From assembly GCA_945865755.1 (NCBI GenBank), contig CAMBFS010000004.1, forward strand, positions 1 through 60,412: DNA of 60,412 bases, written 5' to 3'. The notes beneath the pieces are model-generated. The model was given only the letters and a program-made list of their open reading frames with translations, did not search any database and had not been told where the DNA came from. Every line of letters starts with the position of its first letter. The first letter of the stretch is position 1. Shown here piece by piece: positions 44,504 to 54,024 of this stretch. Source of the DNA: Klebsiella pneumoniae (GTDB lineage Bacteria; Desulfobacterota; Binatia; Bin18). The position numbers and the translations under genes are program-made.

Positions 44504-44687
44504 GCCAAGGCCCCTGGAGCGACCCAAAAAAGTCTCTCGCTTTCAAGTCGCTTCCTGCCGCCGTGCCACCCGACGCGGGGAAGCTGGGATTGGCTTGCCT
44601 CATCCCAGCCTCCGACCCTTTTTGCCTTTGTCATTCAGTTGCCCACAGCTATCGTATTAGAACCTGGCGGTGATGCCGGAGTGGGCT

Positions 44688-44709
44688 GGTGCGCGGAGCG
44701 CACCCTACG
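44688..44709 (+). repeat. REP-like palindrome GGTGCGC / GCGCACC
   Basis: A 7-bp stem with GGA loop is followed by CTACGG. A degenerate copy lies at 44892-44912 (GGTGCGAGGAGCGCC). The element type is common in proteobacterial genomes. Confidence 0.7.
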
Positions 44710-44766
44710 GAACTACTCACTGCTGGACAAGCCAGCAGTGGCACCCGACGTGATCCAGCTCAGCCC

Positions 44767-44799
44767 GTAGCCCGGATGGAGCGGAGCGGAATCCGGGCC
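44767..44799 (+). repeat. REP-like palindrome GCCCGGAT / ATCCGGGC
   Basis: GTAGCCCGGATGGAGC... ATCCGGGC has the form of the widespread interspersed repeat with stem GCCCGGAT and a GGAGCGGAGCGGA loop. Confidence 0.75.
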
Positions 44800-44915
44800 T
44801 CCGGCCTCGAGTCCGCCCCGTTGCAGGGAGGCTCGAGGGTTTCTGGCTGTCTGTTTATTTCCGCCTTTTGCCCTTGTCGTTTAGTGAGATGGTGCGAGGA
44901 GCGCCCCCTACGAAA

Positions 44916-47900
44916 TTATGGTCTTTGTGGCAGTCGTGCCCATACCCCGACTTGCTCGTTCGCCCGCCGCTCAATCGTTACGGGATCATAAGGACCGGGT
45001 GGTATGTAGTAGTGACTGATAATATTTTGGGACTGTCCATATACAGCTTCTGTCCCACGGATGATGGGGCTAGCAAGAGGGGCACCTCCAGCTAGACGAT
45101 TCAGAGAAATGGATCCTCCAGCCCTCATCACGAACTTTCCTATCGACTCAATTGCGTCATAGCAGGTGTTGAATAGTGTAGCGGCTCCAAGTTCAAGGGC
45201 TCCAATAGTGCGGTAACAGTAGTCATTTGCGAAGCAATTTTTGTTGAATTCGCTGAAGCCGCTGCTGGACTTCTCTCCTTCATTCCCTGACCGACGAGGC
45301 GGGGGGGGAATGGTAATAGTCGGTACGTTATCCCTGCTACTCTGGAGGGTCCCTGTTGGGTCAATCCAACTCACCGGATTCCCCCCCACATACCCATACG
45401 TATTCACACCTCCCGCCAGCCCAATCGGGTCGCTCTGAATGTAACGGCCGGTGCTAGGGTTATAGTCCCGCGCCATGTTGTAGTGCGTGCTGGTCTCCGC
45501 GTCAAAATACTGTCCTGGGTAGCGGAGGTTATACGGGAAAACTCCCGCGCCGGTGGGGTTCTGGTTTGGCGGTGTGGTGCCGAAGGGGTCGGGGTTCCAG
45601 GTCCAGACAGGGCGACCATTCGCCAACGTGATCGCGTGCGGGGCGCCGCGATGATCGGGCGTGATGAAGTAATTCGCGGTGGGTTTCATCACCATCACCG
45701 GCAAGTCACCAAGCCACACGGTTTCCTGTACCAGCGCACCAGTCGCGCCATATTCGCCGAGCAATCGGCTGTCGTCATAGAGGAAATGCACCGCGCCGCC
45801 GGGAACAAGCGCGCCACTCTTCTTCACCCGTTCGCCGATACCGTTGATCGCGTAGTCCGCACTGCCCGCCGTCTTGCTAACCCGCGCCAGTCGTTCCCGC
45901 GCGTCATAGAATGAGGTCACCGTCCCGTCGCCGGTCTGACTGCCATTCGCGTTATAGGCAAGATTGCGCGCGACCGTCCCTGTCGTGAGGCTCGCCAGTC
46001 GATTGTTGAGCGGGTTAATGGCATAGCTTTCCGTCGTGATCGCCGTGCCACGGGTGCTCTTTTGCGTTAGCCGGTTGCCGTTTTTGTCGTGGGTCAATTC
46101 TTGTGTGAGCGCGGTCCCGGCCTTAAAGAGTGTCAGCTCATCGCGCAGACTATACTCGAAACTCTTCGTCGCCTGTCCCGTGGCACCGAGAGTGAGGATA
46201 CGCCGCGCCGCGTCGCGCAGTAACGCGGTGATGTTGCCGGTCGGGTTGGCGGAGCCTTTCACACCGGTGCCGGTCACATCCCCGTTGAGATCGAAGCCGC
46301 GGGAAACCGTGCCGTCGCCGCCGATCTTCCACGCATCCGCCGGGCCGAAGGGCTTGTAGTGTATTTGGCTGAGCATCGGCACGCCGTTCAGCGTGATGGT
46401 GACGGGCAACCCCGCCACATTGTACTGATACCCGATCACCTTTCCCGACGGATATGTGATCGTCGCCAGCCGTCCCGCCGCGTCATAGCTCGGACGTACT
46501 GTCCGGGTAACGGTTCCCACGACTTGTGTCTTCTCGATCTCCCGCCCATGAATGTCGTATTTCCATGTCGTCGTGCCCGAAAGGTCGGTCATGCTAGTGA
46601 GATGCCCTTTGCCGTTCACTCCTTCGTCATACCGGAAGGTCTCAATCTTCCCGTCCGCATAGCGGCGTTGCGTTGGGCGATTCAGCGCGTCATAGGTTGT
46701 CCGCGTCATCTGCCCCCGCGCATCGGTGGAGCTGGTGACATTCCCCGCCGCGTCGTGAACCATGTTGGTCGCGCCCGTGTCAGGGCTGCGGAGGGTGGTG
46801 TTGTCGCCCAGCCCGTTATAGCCGTAACTGGTGACCAACCCGCGCGGATCAATCACGGTTTTCAGATTATCGTTGGCATCCCATTCTTGCTTGGTGATGA
46901 AGCCTTTGGGGTCAACGATCTGTATGAGGCGATCCAGCGCATCGTAAAACCGGGTGGTCACGGCACCCACGGGGGTGGCGACGCGTTTCAAATTGCCGTT
47001 CGCGTCATAGGTGACATCCGTGATCTTGCCCTTGCCGTCCACGATTCGCTTCAGCCGGTTCACATTGTCATAGAAGAGCGATTGCGTCCGCGCCAATGCA
47101 CCAGCGGGATCACGCACCTCTTCCTTCGTCACATTCCCGGCCAGATCAAGCGTGTGTTTTTTTCGGTTGCCGAGCGCGTCCGCGACCTCGGTGAGGCGAT
47201 GCGCGTTGTCGTATGTGTAAGCGAGATACGACCCGTCCGGCATCGTCACGCGGATGATATTGCCGACCGCATCGGGGGTATAGCGCGTGACCTCCGTGCC
47301 TTCCGCGACACTGCTGAGAATACCGCGCGGCGTGTATGTGAACGTGGTAACCTGGCCGTTGGGATCGGTGACGGTCTTCAGCCGCCCCGATGGATACCAG
47401 GTGTAGCGCGTGATGTGGCCCGCGGCATTGGTGAGGACGGCGGGGTTGCCGTCCGTGCCCCAATCAATCTTGGTGATGTCCACCACATCCGTGCGTGGTC
47501 CGTTGATGGTCTTCACATGACCCACGGCATCGTATGTCATGGCCACGATGCGCTTGGCGGTGCCCGCCGTGATGGTGATGCTGAGCGGATTGCCTTTCGC
47601 GTCGGGCACGATGTCCGTCACGCGGTTGGGTTCGACAATGCGCGTGGGTACATGCAACGTTGGGTGCCATGTGGTGGTGATGGTGCGGGCCTGCGTTTTC
47701 CCACTGCTTCGGTACGGGAAGTTTCATTGCCACGTGCGTCATGGGTGTAACTGGTGACGTTGCCATTGAAGTCGGTGCGGCTCTTGAGGAAACCATTGGT
47801 GTGATAGGTAAACGCCTTGCCGCCCGCGTTGGGCGCGGGTGCGCCGGTGACAGTGGTGGGCTTCACCATACCGAATTGGGTTGTGAGCGCGGTGGTGTGA

Positions 47901-49339
47901 GTATTGCCGCGCGCATCGGTCGTATCCACCGTGCCGTCCGCACGGTAAACAAGCGTCGTTTTGTCCACGCCGCCCGCATGTTGCGACAGGATCGCTTTCC
48001 CCGCCGTGTTGTAATCCCAGGTGGCGAAGCGCACGCCCTTCTCGTCCACAATGCCGGTGAGGGCGTTGGGGAAGAAGAGGTTGTCATACACATAGCGTCG
48101 CACCTTGCCATCGGGGTAAGTGACGGATGCCAGGTTGTTCTTTGCGTCATAGTCGTATTTGTAGAGGCCACCTCCCGGTGCGATCACCTGGTTGATGCGG
48201 TTGGCGGTGTCATACCCGAACGTCATCGCATGTCCGAAGGGGTCAGCAACGCGGCTCAGCCGGTTGGCCGTATCATAGGCCAGCGTGATAACAACCCCGC
48301 CGCGCGTGGCGATAGAGGCCAGCCGTCCGTCCGTCAGGTAGGATTCCACATTGTCGTCGTCCGTGGTGAGCCTCCACCCACCCGTTACGGCCACAAGACG
48401 GTTGGTGACATCGGGGTCGCTTTGCCACAGGCCAGAGGCGTTTCGGGTGTAGGTTTCTACGCGTCCGTCCGCGCGTGTCGCCGTGACGGTCGTGGTATTG
48501 ACCTGTTTGAGTGTGCGGTGCCATGTGCTGCGCCAGCCTACGCCGAGACTCGTAGCCGTCGTGTCCTGGCTGTTGTAAAACCGGCGCAAGGCCAACAGCA
48601 TGTTTGCCCCGCCGACAAAATCTTCCTCAACCTGAAACTTGTTCCCCGTCGCCGCGTTGATCGGGTTGCCTTTCATGCAGGGATTATTGCATCCCCCCAG
48701 ATTGTCCAGCGAAGCCGCTGGCTCTGGTACTGATCCACCCGACCCACCTCCTCTCGTCACACCCGACGATCCGCCCAGTGTTTTGGGTGTTCTGGTTTGC
48801 AGAGGCGATGCGCCGCTCCAAGTCCCAGGTGTATACGTAAAATAATAACAGGGGTCTGGTACGACTACAGTTTCATAAGAATTAGAATTGGGGTAAGGCC
48901 CACCAATGACTAAATTGGGATTGTAAGACATTCCCATACGCGAAAGGTAATCAAACCTAATATAGTTACCGCCTGCCCACACGATTTGGCCGTTTTTTAC
49001 ATATAGAGAAGTGCCAAAGTACGGATAGGCAGCATTGTCAGCAGTAATAGAAAAACCATAGCTATCGTCCCATTGCTCAAAGATAATTGACGGTTGCCCT
49101 TCTCCGTCAGTAAGGGAGCTGTCATCCACCACAACAACGCCGGTAAAACTGGCATTTGGATCACAACTGGGGCCGTATACAGGATCGGGACGAGGGATAT
49201 TCCCGCTCCTGTAAAAAAACATCCCTGCATCGGCGAGCTCGGCATTCAGAACGATGAAAGCCGCCACCGCCGCACAGAGCACCAAGGCCGTTGTTCGCCA
49301 CTCCCGCCAAATGGATTTCACCTTGTCATGTAAGGTCAT
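44916..49339 (-). pseudogene. RHS/YD-repeat protein, frameshifted
   Basis: An Rhs-type protein of about 1475 residues: N-terminal signal/TM segment (LVLCAAVAAFIVLNAELADA), a non-repeat head, many YD repeats, and the core-ending DYNPSTGRYIQSDPIGLAGGVNTYGYVGGNP. A C-terminal tip of about 110 residues follows. The frame breaks at 47696-47699 (AAAA on the coding strand): one extra A joins AVGK to TQARTITTTWHP. A short homopolymer invites either slippage or a sequencing error. ATG 49339 has GGAG upstream. The head (48830-49250) and tip (44916-45260) are visibly more AT-rich than the repeat core. The tip shows no toxin motif that I recognise. Confidence 0.88.
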
Positions 49340-49637
49340 AGAAAAATCTCCAGTCCTCATAGTGCTAGCCGAAAGGGAGGCCATTCCCCGCCGCGCCCGT
49401 TACCTGAAAAATGTCGGCGCGCTTCTTTCCCTGTGATCGTTTGGGAATAAGTCGCGGAGCTGGTTGTCGTGGTTGCTGATGAGGTGCAGTTCTATCTTTG
49501 GTGCTTGGCTGGTGTAAGTGGGATGTGCGGCCGTCGGGCGGGGTCAGGATGAAAGAGCGTGGATTCGTGCCGTTGCGCTCACGCGAGGCCATTCGATGGG
49601 ACAAAATGTCCCAAAATGTCCGATGTCTGGCGGTGGC
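49340..49637. other. Intergenic region upstream of rhs
   Basis: About 300 bp between the rhs start and the recombinase. It contains the rhs promoter side and no supported gene. Confidence 0.4.
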
Positions 49638-50177
49638 TCACAACGCGGCATAGAGCGTTGACCGCGCTACGGCGAGCAGTTGGGCAACATGGGTGGGGCT
49701 TTCGCCATTCTCAATCAGCTTCCGCGCATGGGCGACTTGCTTCGGTGATAGCTTCGAGGGGCGACCCATCTTTACGCCTCGCGCCATTGCCGCCACCCGT
49801 CCCGCCTTTGTCCGCTCCTGTATCAAGGAGCGTTCCAGTTCCGCGAGAACGCCGACCATCTGCCACATGGCGCGGCCTGTCGGGGTTTGGGTGTCTATGG
49901 CTTCGGTCAGGGACTTAAACTTGACCCCCTGCCCTTTCAGATCATCAAGCAGCGTTATCAAATCCCGCAGCGACCGCCCCAGCCGGTCGAGCTTCCACAC
50001 CACCAGAACGTCACCGGCGGTGATAGACTTTAAGCACCTATCCAACTCTGGCCGCTTGCGGATAGTCCCGCTTATCTTGTCGGTGAAGATACGCTTGCAC
50101 CCTTCCCGCTTGAGCGCGGTTGTCTGCAAGGCGGGGTTCTGGTCATCCGTGGAGACGCGAGCGTAGCCGATTTTCAT
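49638..50177 (-). CDS. Serine recombinase (resolvase/invertase family)
   Basis: A 179-residue recombinase with catalytic Ser9 in YARVSTDDQN, arginines in RCLKSITAGDVLVVWKLDRLGRS, the E-helix region, and a C-terminal HTH (LSPKQVAHARKLIENGESPTHVAQLL). Size and layout match DNA invertase/resolvase proteins such as Pin/Tn3 resolvase. No matching transposase is seen, and inverted target sites were not found. Its start overlaps the DUF2442 gene stop by 1 bp, so they form an operon. Confidence 0.92.
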   Translation of the reverse strand: MKIGYARVSTDDQNPALQTTALKREGCKRIFTDKISGTIRKRPELDRCLKSITAGDVLVVWKLDRLGRSLRDLITLLDDLKGQGVKFKSLTEAIDTQTPTGRAMWQMVGVLAELERSLIQERTKAGRVAAMARGVKMGRPSKLSPKQVAHARKLIENGESPTHVAQLLAVARSTLYAAL

Positions 50178-50620
50178 CAGTCCCCGTAAGTCAGAGCTTG
50201 TGTTGCTAGCGTGACAACGCGGGGAATAGGCTTGTCCCCGTGATCGTAGTAGGCCGCCATGCGGCGGCTAATGCCGAGAGCCGTCGCCGCGTCATCAAGG
50301 GTGTAGTTTTTTTGTTTGCGCCACTGGTGGAAAGCATCGGCCGTCATGGTGATCCCCGCTTGCTCTTGGGCAAGCCGCCAGAGCGTATCCGCCGCCATAT
50401 CCAGTTCGTCCGACCAGACTATATCCGTGCCATGCTCACCGACGCGAACGCGCTTGAATAACGCCACATCCTGTCGCAGCGAGGCATAGACGCGAAACTT
50501 ATTGAGCGGGGACGAAACGTCAATCGTATGCACCTCGCCGTGCGCCCAGCGCACCCGCAAGGTATGCGGCTTTTTGCCTACGGAGACGGCAGCAATGCGT
50601 GGCATGGTTTTCTTCGGCAT
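50177..50620 (-). CDS. DUF2442 domain protein with HTH-like C-terminus
   Basis: A 147-residue protein. The N-terminal DUF2442-like domain (LRVRWAHGEVHTIDVSSPLNKF, FKRVRVGEHGTDIVWSDELDMAADTLW) is followed by a HTH (TLDDAATALGISRRMAAYYDHG). In many genomes it pairs with DUF4160, which is the gene immediately upstream (2-nt gap), and such pairs are considered possible toxin-antitoxin modules. Confidence 0.85.
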   Translation of the reverse strand: MPKKTMPRIAAVSVGKKPHTLRVRWAHGEVHTIDVSSPLNKFRVYASLRQDVALFKRVRVGEHGTDIVWSDELDMAADTLWRLAQEQAGITMTADAFHQWRKQKNYTLDDAATALGISRRMAAYYDHGDKPIPRVVTLATQALTYGD

Positions 50621-50622
50621 GG

Positions 50623-50856
50623 TTATTCCCGTTCGTTCAATTCAACCCATTTGAGGGCGAGCCACTCGCGGTGTGCTTGCGCCCATGACATGGCTTCGGC
50701 AGTCTGGGACTTTCTGGCCTCGCCCGCGATAACCGCTAAATCAGCAATCCGCACCAACACCTGAAAATCCGCCCCCACGATGTGAAAATGCGGGGGGTGA
50801 TGGTCGTCAGCATACATGCGAATACTCGCGGCACCGAAGCGTTGCAGAGTGGGCAT
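50623..50856 (-). CDS. DUF4160 domain protein
   Basis: A 77-residue protein with the family hallmark ADDHHPPHFHIVG near residue 16. It pairs with the DUF2442 gene just downstream. Function is unproven; the pair looks like a toxin-antitoxin or regulatory module. An AGTGCAA dyad lies 18 bp upstream of its start. Confidence 0.85.
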   Translation of the reverse strand: MPTLQRFGAASIRMYADDHHPPHFHIVGADFQVLVRIADLAVIAGEARKSQTAEAMSWAQAHREWLALKWVELNERE

Positions 50857-50873
50857 GTCTCCTCACAACAGAG

Positions 50874-50890
50874 AGTGCAACCATTGCACT
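50874..50890. promoter_or_regulatory. Dyad AGTGCAA-CCA-TTGCACT upstream of the DUF4160 operon
   Basis: A perfect 7-bp inverted repeat with 3-bp spacer lies 18 bp upstream of the DUF4160 start. A partial half-site (GTGCAAT) recurs near 50937. This is suitable as an autoregulatory operator for the HTH-bearing partner, which is an inference. Confidence 0.5.
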
Positions 50891-50957
50891 ATTCACCGGC
50901 GCGGTCAAGACAATTTTCGAGGTGCATTGAACACTCTGTGCAATACGCCGCTCTGCC

Positions 50958-51239
50958 CTACGCCAGTTCAAGCCGCTTGAGTTTGATCTTGTCCCGCCGC
51001 ACCCGCGCGAGGTCGTAATGCGCCTGCTGCGTCACCCAGCTTTCGGCGGAGCCGCCGAAGACTTGAGAGAGGCGCACGGCCATTTCTGGCGAAATGCCGC
51101 GCTTCTCATGCACCAATTCAGACACGGTGGTGCGGGTCACGCCAAGCGCGGCGGCGGCTCGCGTGATGGTCAAGCCTAACGGCTCGATACACTGGCGTAG
51201 AACAAAGCCGCCTGGGTGCGGGGGATTTTTCATCGGCAT
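50958..51239 (-). CDS. higA: HigA-family antitoxin
   Basis: A 93-residue XRE/HigA-type protein (PPHPGGFVLRQCIEPLGLTITRAAAALGVTRTTVSELVHEKRGIS in short segments, then MAVRLSQVFGGSAESW). It is the antitoxin and repressor of the HigB toxin immediately upstream (12-nt gap). Intact. Confidence 0.93.
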   Translation of the reverse strand: MPMKNPPHPGGFVLRQCIEPLGLTITRAAAALGVTRTTVSELVHEKRGISPEMAVRLSQVFGGSAESWVTQQAHYDLARVRRDKIKLKRLELA

Positions 51240-51251
51240 GGTTGAACCTCC

Positions 51252-51530
51252 TTAGTGATAGTCAACATAATCAACATCCGTGGCATTCTGCGCGATAAAG
51301 CGGAAGATCACCCGCCAGTTGGCGCGCACTGTGATCGACCAATAGCCTTTCAAGTCACCCTTGAGCGTATGGAGCCGGAACCCCGGCACATCCACATCCT
51401 CTACAGTGGCGGCGGCGTCCAGACGCGCGAGAATATCGCGTAGTTTTTCCGCATGTTCCGCGATCACGCCACGCGGGTCGTCATCATCGTACAGACGGCG
51501 TAGCCCCTTGTGGCGAATTGAGAGGATCAT
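51252..51530 (-). CDS. higB: HigB-family toxin (RelE/ParE superfamily)
   Basis: A 92-residue plasmid-maintenance-system killer protein: RHKGLRRLYDDDDPRGV, LHTLKGDLKGYWSITVRANWRVIFRF and DVDYVDYH. In known systems it cleaves mRNA at the ribosome. The toxin gene precedes the antitoxin, the usual HigBA order. Intact. Confidence 0.93.
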   Translation of the reverse strand: MILSIRHKGLRRLYDDDDPRGVIAEHAEKLRDILARLDAAATVEDVDVPGFRLHTLKGDLKGYWSITVRANWRVIFRFIAQNATDVDYVDYH

Positions 51531-51712
51531 GCCGAACCGTAATGGGGAAGGTCTCGCATGTCAAGAAAATGATGAAACCACTGCTTCTTTTCCGCACTGA
51601 TTCACCGAACGGGCAAGGACTTGATTTGCTTGGGGTGAAGGAGCGTCGGGTTCACATCCTCCCCCTTCAAGAGGACTCCAGGATTTCACTCCGTGCCACC
51701 CTAGCTGCCGCA

Positions 51713-52276
51713 TTAAAGAATATCAGCCGCCGCGAGGCTTGCTCCACCGGGCAGTGTGAGGGTATCGCCACGAAACACCGATCGCTCTTGTCGATACCGT
51801 TGGGCGACAGGATCGGGGTCACTGAAGACTTCGATACGATTATCCACGAGGTTGATGATCCAGTATTCGGGAATCCCACTTGCGGCGTAGGCCACGGTTT
51901 TCCGCTGGCGAGCGTAGGCAAGGCTTGAGTCCGCGACCTCGATCACGAGGTGGACCTCACTCGCCTTGGGGTGTTCATGTCGATAGTCGTCCGCGTCAAA
52001 TCGACAGAGCGCAACATCTGGCTCTGGCTCACTCCACTCATTCAGCACGATAGGGGCTCGGGTTCGTGCGGAAAAGGCCAACTTCAATTCACGAACCATG
52101 AACGTAAAAATTCTCGTAACACAGCTCGCATGCGGAGGACTCGGACGTGGCACGGAGATGATTTCTCCATCAAGTAATTCCACTCGCTTATCCACGAACA
52201 GTCCCATTTCCTCCAAGCGATAGTATTCGTCACGAGTGAACCGATATGGGGTCGGAGCAAGAGGTACAGCAACCAT
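51713..52276 (-). CDS. Uma2-family endonuclease-like protein (DUF820)
   Basis: A 187-residue PD-(D/E)XK-fold protein: FTRDEYYRLEEMGLF, RVELLDGEIISVP, PEPDVALCR and LVIEVADSS, the usual Uma2 catalytic pattern, then YWIINLVDNRIEVF. Uma2 proteins are widespread in cyanobacteria and other bacteria, often multicopy, with unknown role. ATG 52276 begins MVAVPLAPTPYRF; longer frames extend upstream but are less likely. It stands at the edge of the accessory island next to nuoG. Confidence 0.9.
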   Translation of the reverse strand: MVAVPLAPTPYRFTRDEYYRLEEMGLFVDKRVELLDGEIISVPRPSPPHASCVTRIFTFMVRELKLAFSARTRAPIVLNEWSEPEPDVALCRFDADDYRHEHPKASEVHLVIEVADSSLAYARQRKTVAYAASGIPEYWIINLVDNRIEVFSDPDPVAQRYRQERSVFRGDTLTLPGGASLAAADIL

Positions 52277-52383
52277 GAGTCGATCCTCATCCGCAGTGCA
52301 TTGATGGGCAACCCAGAAAAGCAAAAAGGGCACGGTGTCCCATGCCCTTCTCGTTGGTTGCTCTGAATTCACGCGGGGCCAAT

Positions 52384-53961
52384 CTACGCCAGCATCGCCC
52401 CCTGCGAACCGATCTTTCCGTAAGTCATCCCAGCGAACGCGGGCACTTTGCCAGCCAACTCACCGAACACTTCCGTAATGGACATCAGTTCCGTGCCACC
52501 AAGTTTTCCCTGCAATAAAGAGAGCGCTTCCCACCCAGTCCTGACTTCCGCCGGGGGCGGAAAGATTTGCCGCACTCGTTGCACACGTCCTGCGTGATTG
52601 GTGAACGTCCCATCGGTTTCCGGGGCCGTGCCGATCGGCAAAATCACATCGGCATACTCGGTCATCCCCGAGTGATCCGTATCAAAAGCAATGACCGTCG
52701 TATCGCCAAGCGCCTTATCGAGTTGCTCCCGGCCACAGGCGGAGACCAAATCCGCGCCAAACACCAGCAGTGCTTTCACCGTCCCTTGCTCCGCCGCCGC
52801 GAGAATATCGGCAACCGTCGCGCCACCGTTCAGCAAGCCCAACGCTTGCAACCCGCGCGTGTTGGGGTTCTTGTCGGCTTTAATCAGAAAGTCGTCATGA
52901 AAAGCATCCGCGGGCGACCAGGATACCCCCGCGACTTTGTCGGTACCGAGTTGCTCTTTGAGCAGCCGCGTGAACAAGTAGGTTTCTTCGTTCGTCGCCT
53001 TTGCGCTAATAATACCAGCGATGGCTCCGGCTCCGTGTTGGTCCTTTACGTGATTCAGTTTCTCCACCACCGTGCCAACCGCGTGTTCCCAATTCACCGC
53101 CGCAAACGCCTCTTCACCTCGTACCAGCGGGCGCATGATGCGGCTCTCCTTTTGGAATTCCTTGTACCAAAGGCGACCTTCGTCACACATCCAGTATTGA
53201 TTGACCTCGGCGTTGGCACGCGGACGGAAACGGAACATCTGCCCACGGCGATGATAGATGTCGATATTGCAGCCGTTCGAACATTTTGTGCAGATCGACT
53301 CCGCCTTCTCCAAATACCACACACGGGCCTTGAAGCGGAAGTCTTTATGCGTCAGCGCTCCGACGGGGCACACATCGACCACGTTGGCGGAGTAGGGATT
53401 GTCGAGCTTCTTGCCCGGGAACAGGTCAACATAGGTATGGTCACCCCGCGCGAAGAGCCCTAACTCGCCCGTCTTCGTCACTTCATCGGTAAACCGGGTG
53501 CAGCGCGCGCAGAGAATGCACCGCTCTTGGTCGAGCACCACATGCGGGCCGATATCGACCACCTTGCGTTTCTCGACCTTCGCTTCGATGGGAAAACGGC
53601 TCTGATATTTGCCGTAATCCATGTAGTAATCTTGCAGTTTGCACTCACCCGCCTGGTCGCAGATGGGACAATCCACGGGATGGTTGATGAGGATGAACTC
53701 CAGCACCGCCGATTGCGCGGTCTTGGCCTTCTCGCTGGCGGTTTTGACAACCATCCCTTCGGTCACTTTCGTGTTACAGCCGATCTGCAGCTTGGGCATC
53801 TTGTCGATTTCCACCAAGCACATGCGGCAGTTCCCTGAAATGCTCAGGCCCGGATGGTAGCAATAATGCGGCACCTCAATGCCCAGTTGTTCCGCCGCTT
53901 GAATGACGTTGAACCCGTCGGGAACCGTGACCTTTTTGCCGTCGATCTCAATTGTTGGCAT
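52384..53961 (-). CDS. nuoG: NADH-quinone oxidoreductase subunit G
   Basis: A 525-residue Complex I peripheral subunit (75-kDa type). The N-terminal [2Fe-2S] ferredoxin-like domain (CYHPGLSISGNCRMC, cysteines from residue 34), the His-Cys [4Fe-4S] binding region (HPVDCPICDQAGECKLQD), a second [4Fe-4S] site (CILCARC) and the Mob-pterin-like domain (ICTKCSNGCNID) are seen. It is shorter than E. coli NuoG but normal for many lineages. It is separated from nuoF by a heptad tract. nuoE is not seen in the window. Confidence 0.95.
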   Translation of the reverse strand: MPTIEIDGKKVTVPDGFNVIQAAEQLGIEVPHYCYHPGLSISGNCRMCLVEIDKMPKLQIGCNTKVTEGMVVKTASEKAKTAQSAVLEFILINHPVDCPICDQAGECKLQDYYMDYGKYQSRFPIEAKVEKRKVVDIGPHVVLDQERCILCARCTRFTDEVTKTGELGLFARGDHTYVDLFPGKKLDNPYSANVVDVCPVGALTHKDFRFKARVWYLEKAESICTKCSNGCNIDIYHRRGQMFRFRPRANAEVNQYWMCDEGRLWYKEFQKESRIMRPLVRGEEAFAAVNWEHAVGTVVEKLNHVKDQHGAGAIAGIISAKATNEETYLFTRLLKEQLGTDKVAGVSWSPADAFHDDFLIKADKNPNTRGLQALGLLNGGATVADILAAAEQGTVKALLVFGADLVSACGREQLDKALGDTTVIAFDTDHSGMTEYADVILPIGTAPETDGTFTNHAGRVQRVRQIFPPPAEVRTGWEALSLLQGKLGGTELMSITEVFGELAGKVPAFAGMTYGKIGSQGAMLA

Positions 53962-53995
53962 GTTTTCCTCTATCCAGTGACCAGCGGTATTTTTT

Positions 53996-54024
53996 CTACT
54001 GACTACTGACTACTGACTACTTTT
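53996..54024 (-). repeat. Heptad tract between nuoG and nuoF
   Basis: CTACTGA is repeated about three times and then CTACTTT, directly downstream of the nuoF stop and upstream of the nuoG start on the minus strand. Confidence 0.65.

Larger units (their letters stand above)
44504..44915. other. Repeat-rich intergenic region
   Basis: About 410 bp with no gene. It holds three REP-like elements (44688-44709, 44767-44799, 44892-44912) and a T-rich CCTTTTTGCC tract repeated at about 44613 and 44866. No tRNA or other RNA was recognised, and no immunity gene for the Rhs protein is present. Confidence 0.6.

Noticed and set aside
44504..44915. Hidden tRNA or immunity gene after rhs
   Set aside because: Only REP-like palindromes and no open frame with RBS; no tRNA fold was recognised.
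46359..47750. 463-codon plus-strand frame opposite rhs
   Set aside because: Mirror of the repetitive YD-repeat coding sequence; repetitive antisense frames are expected there.
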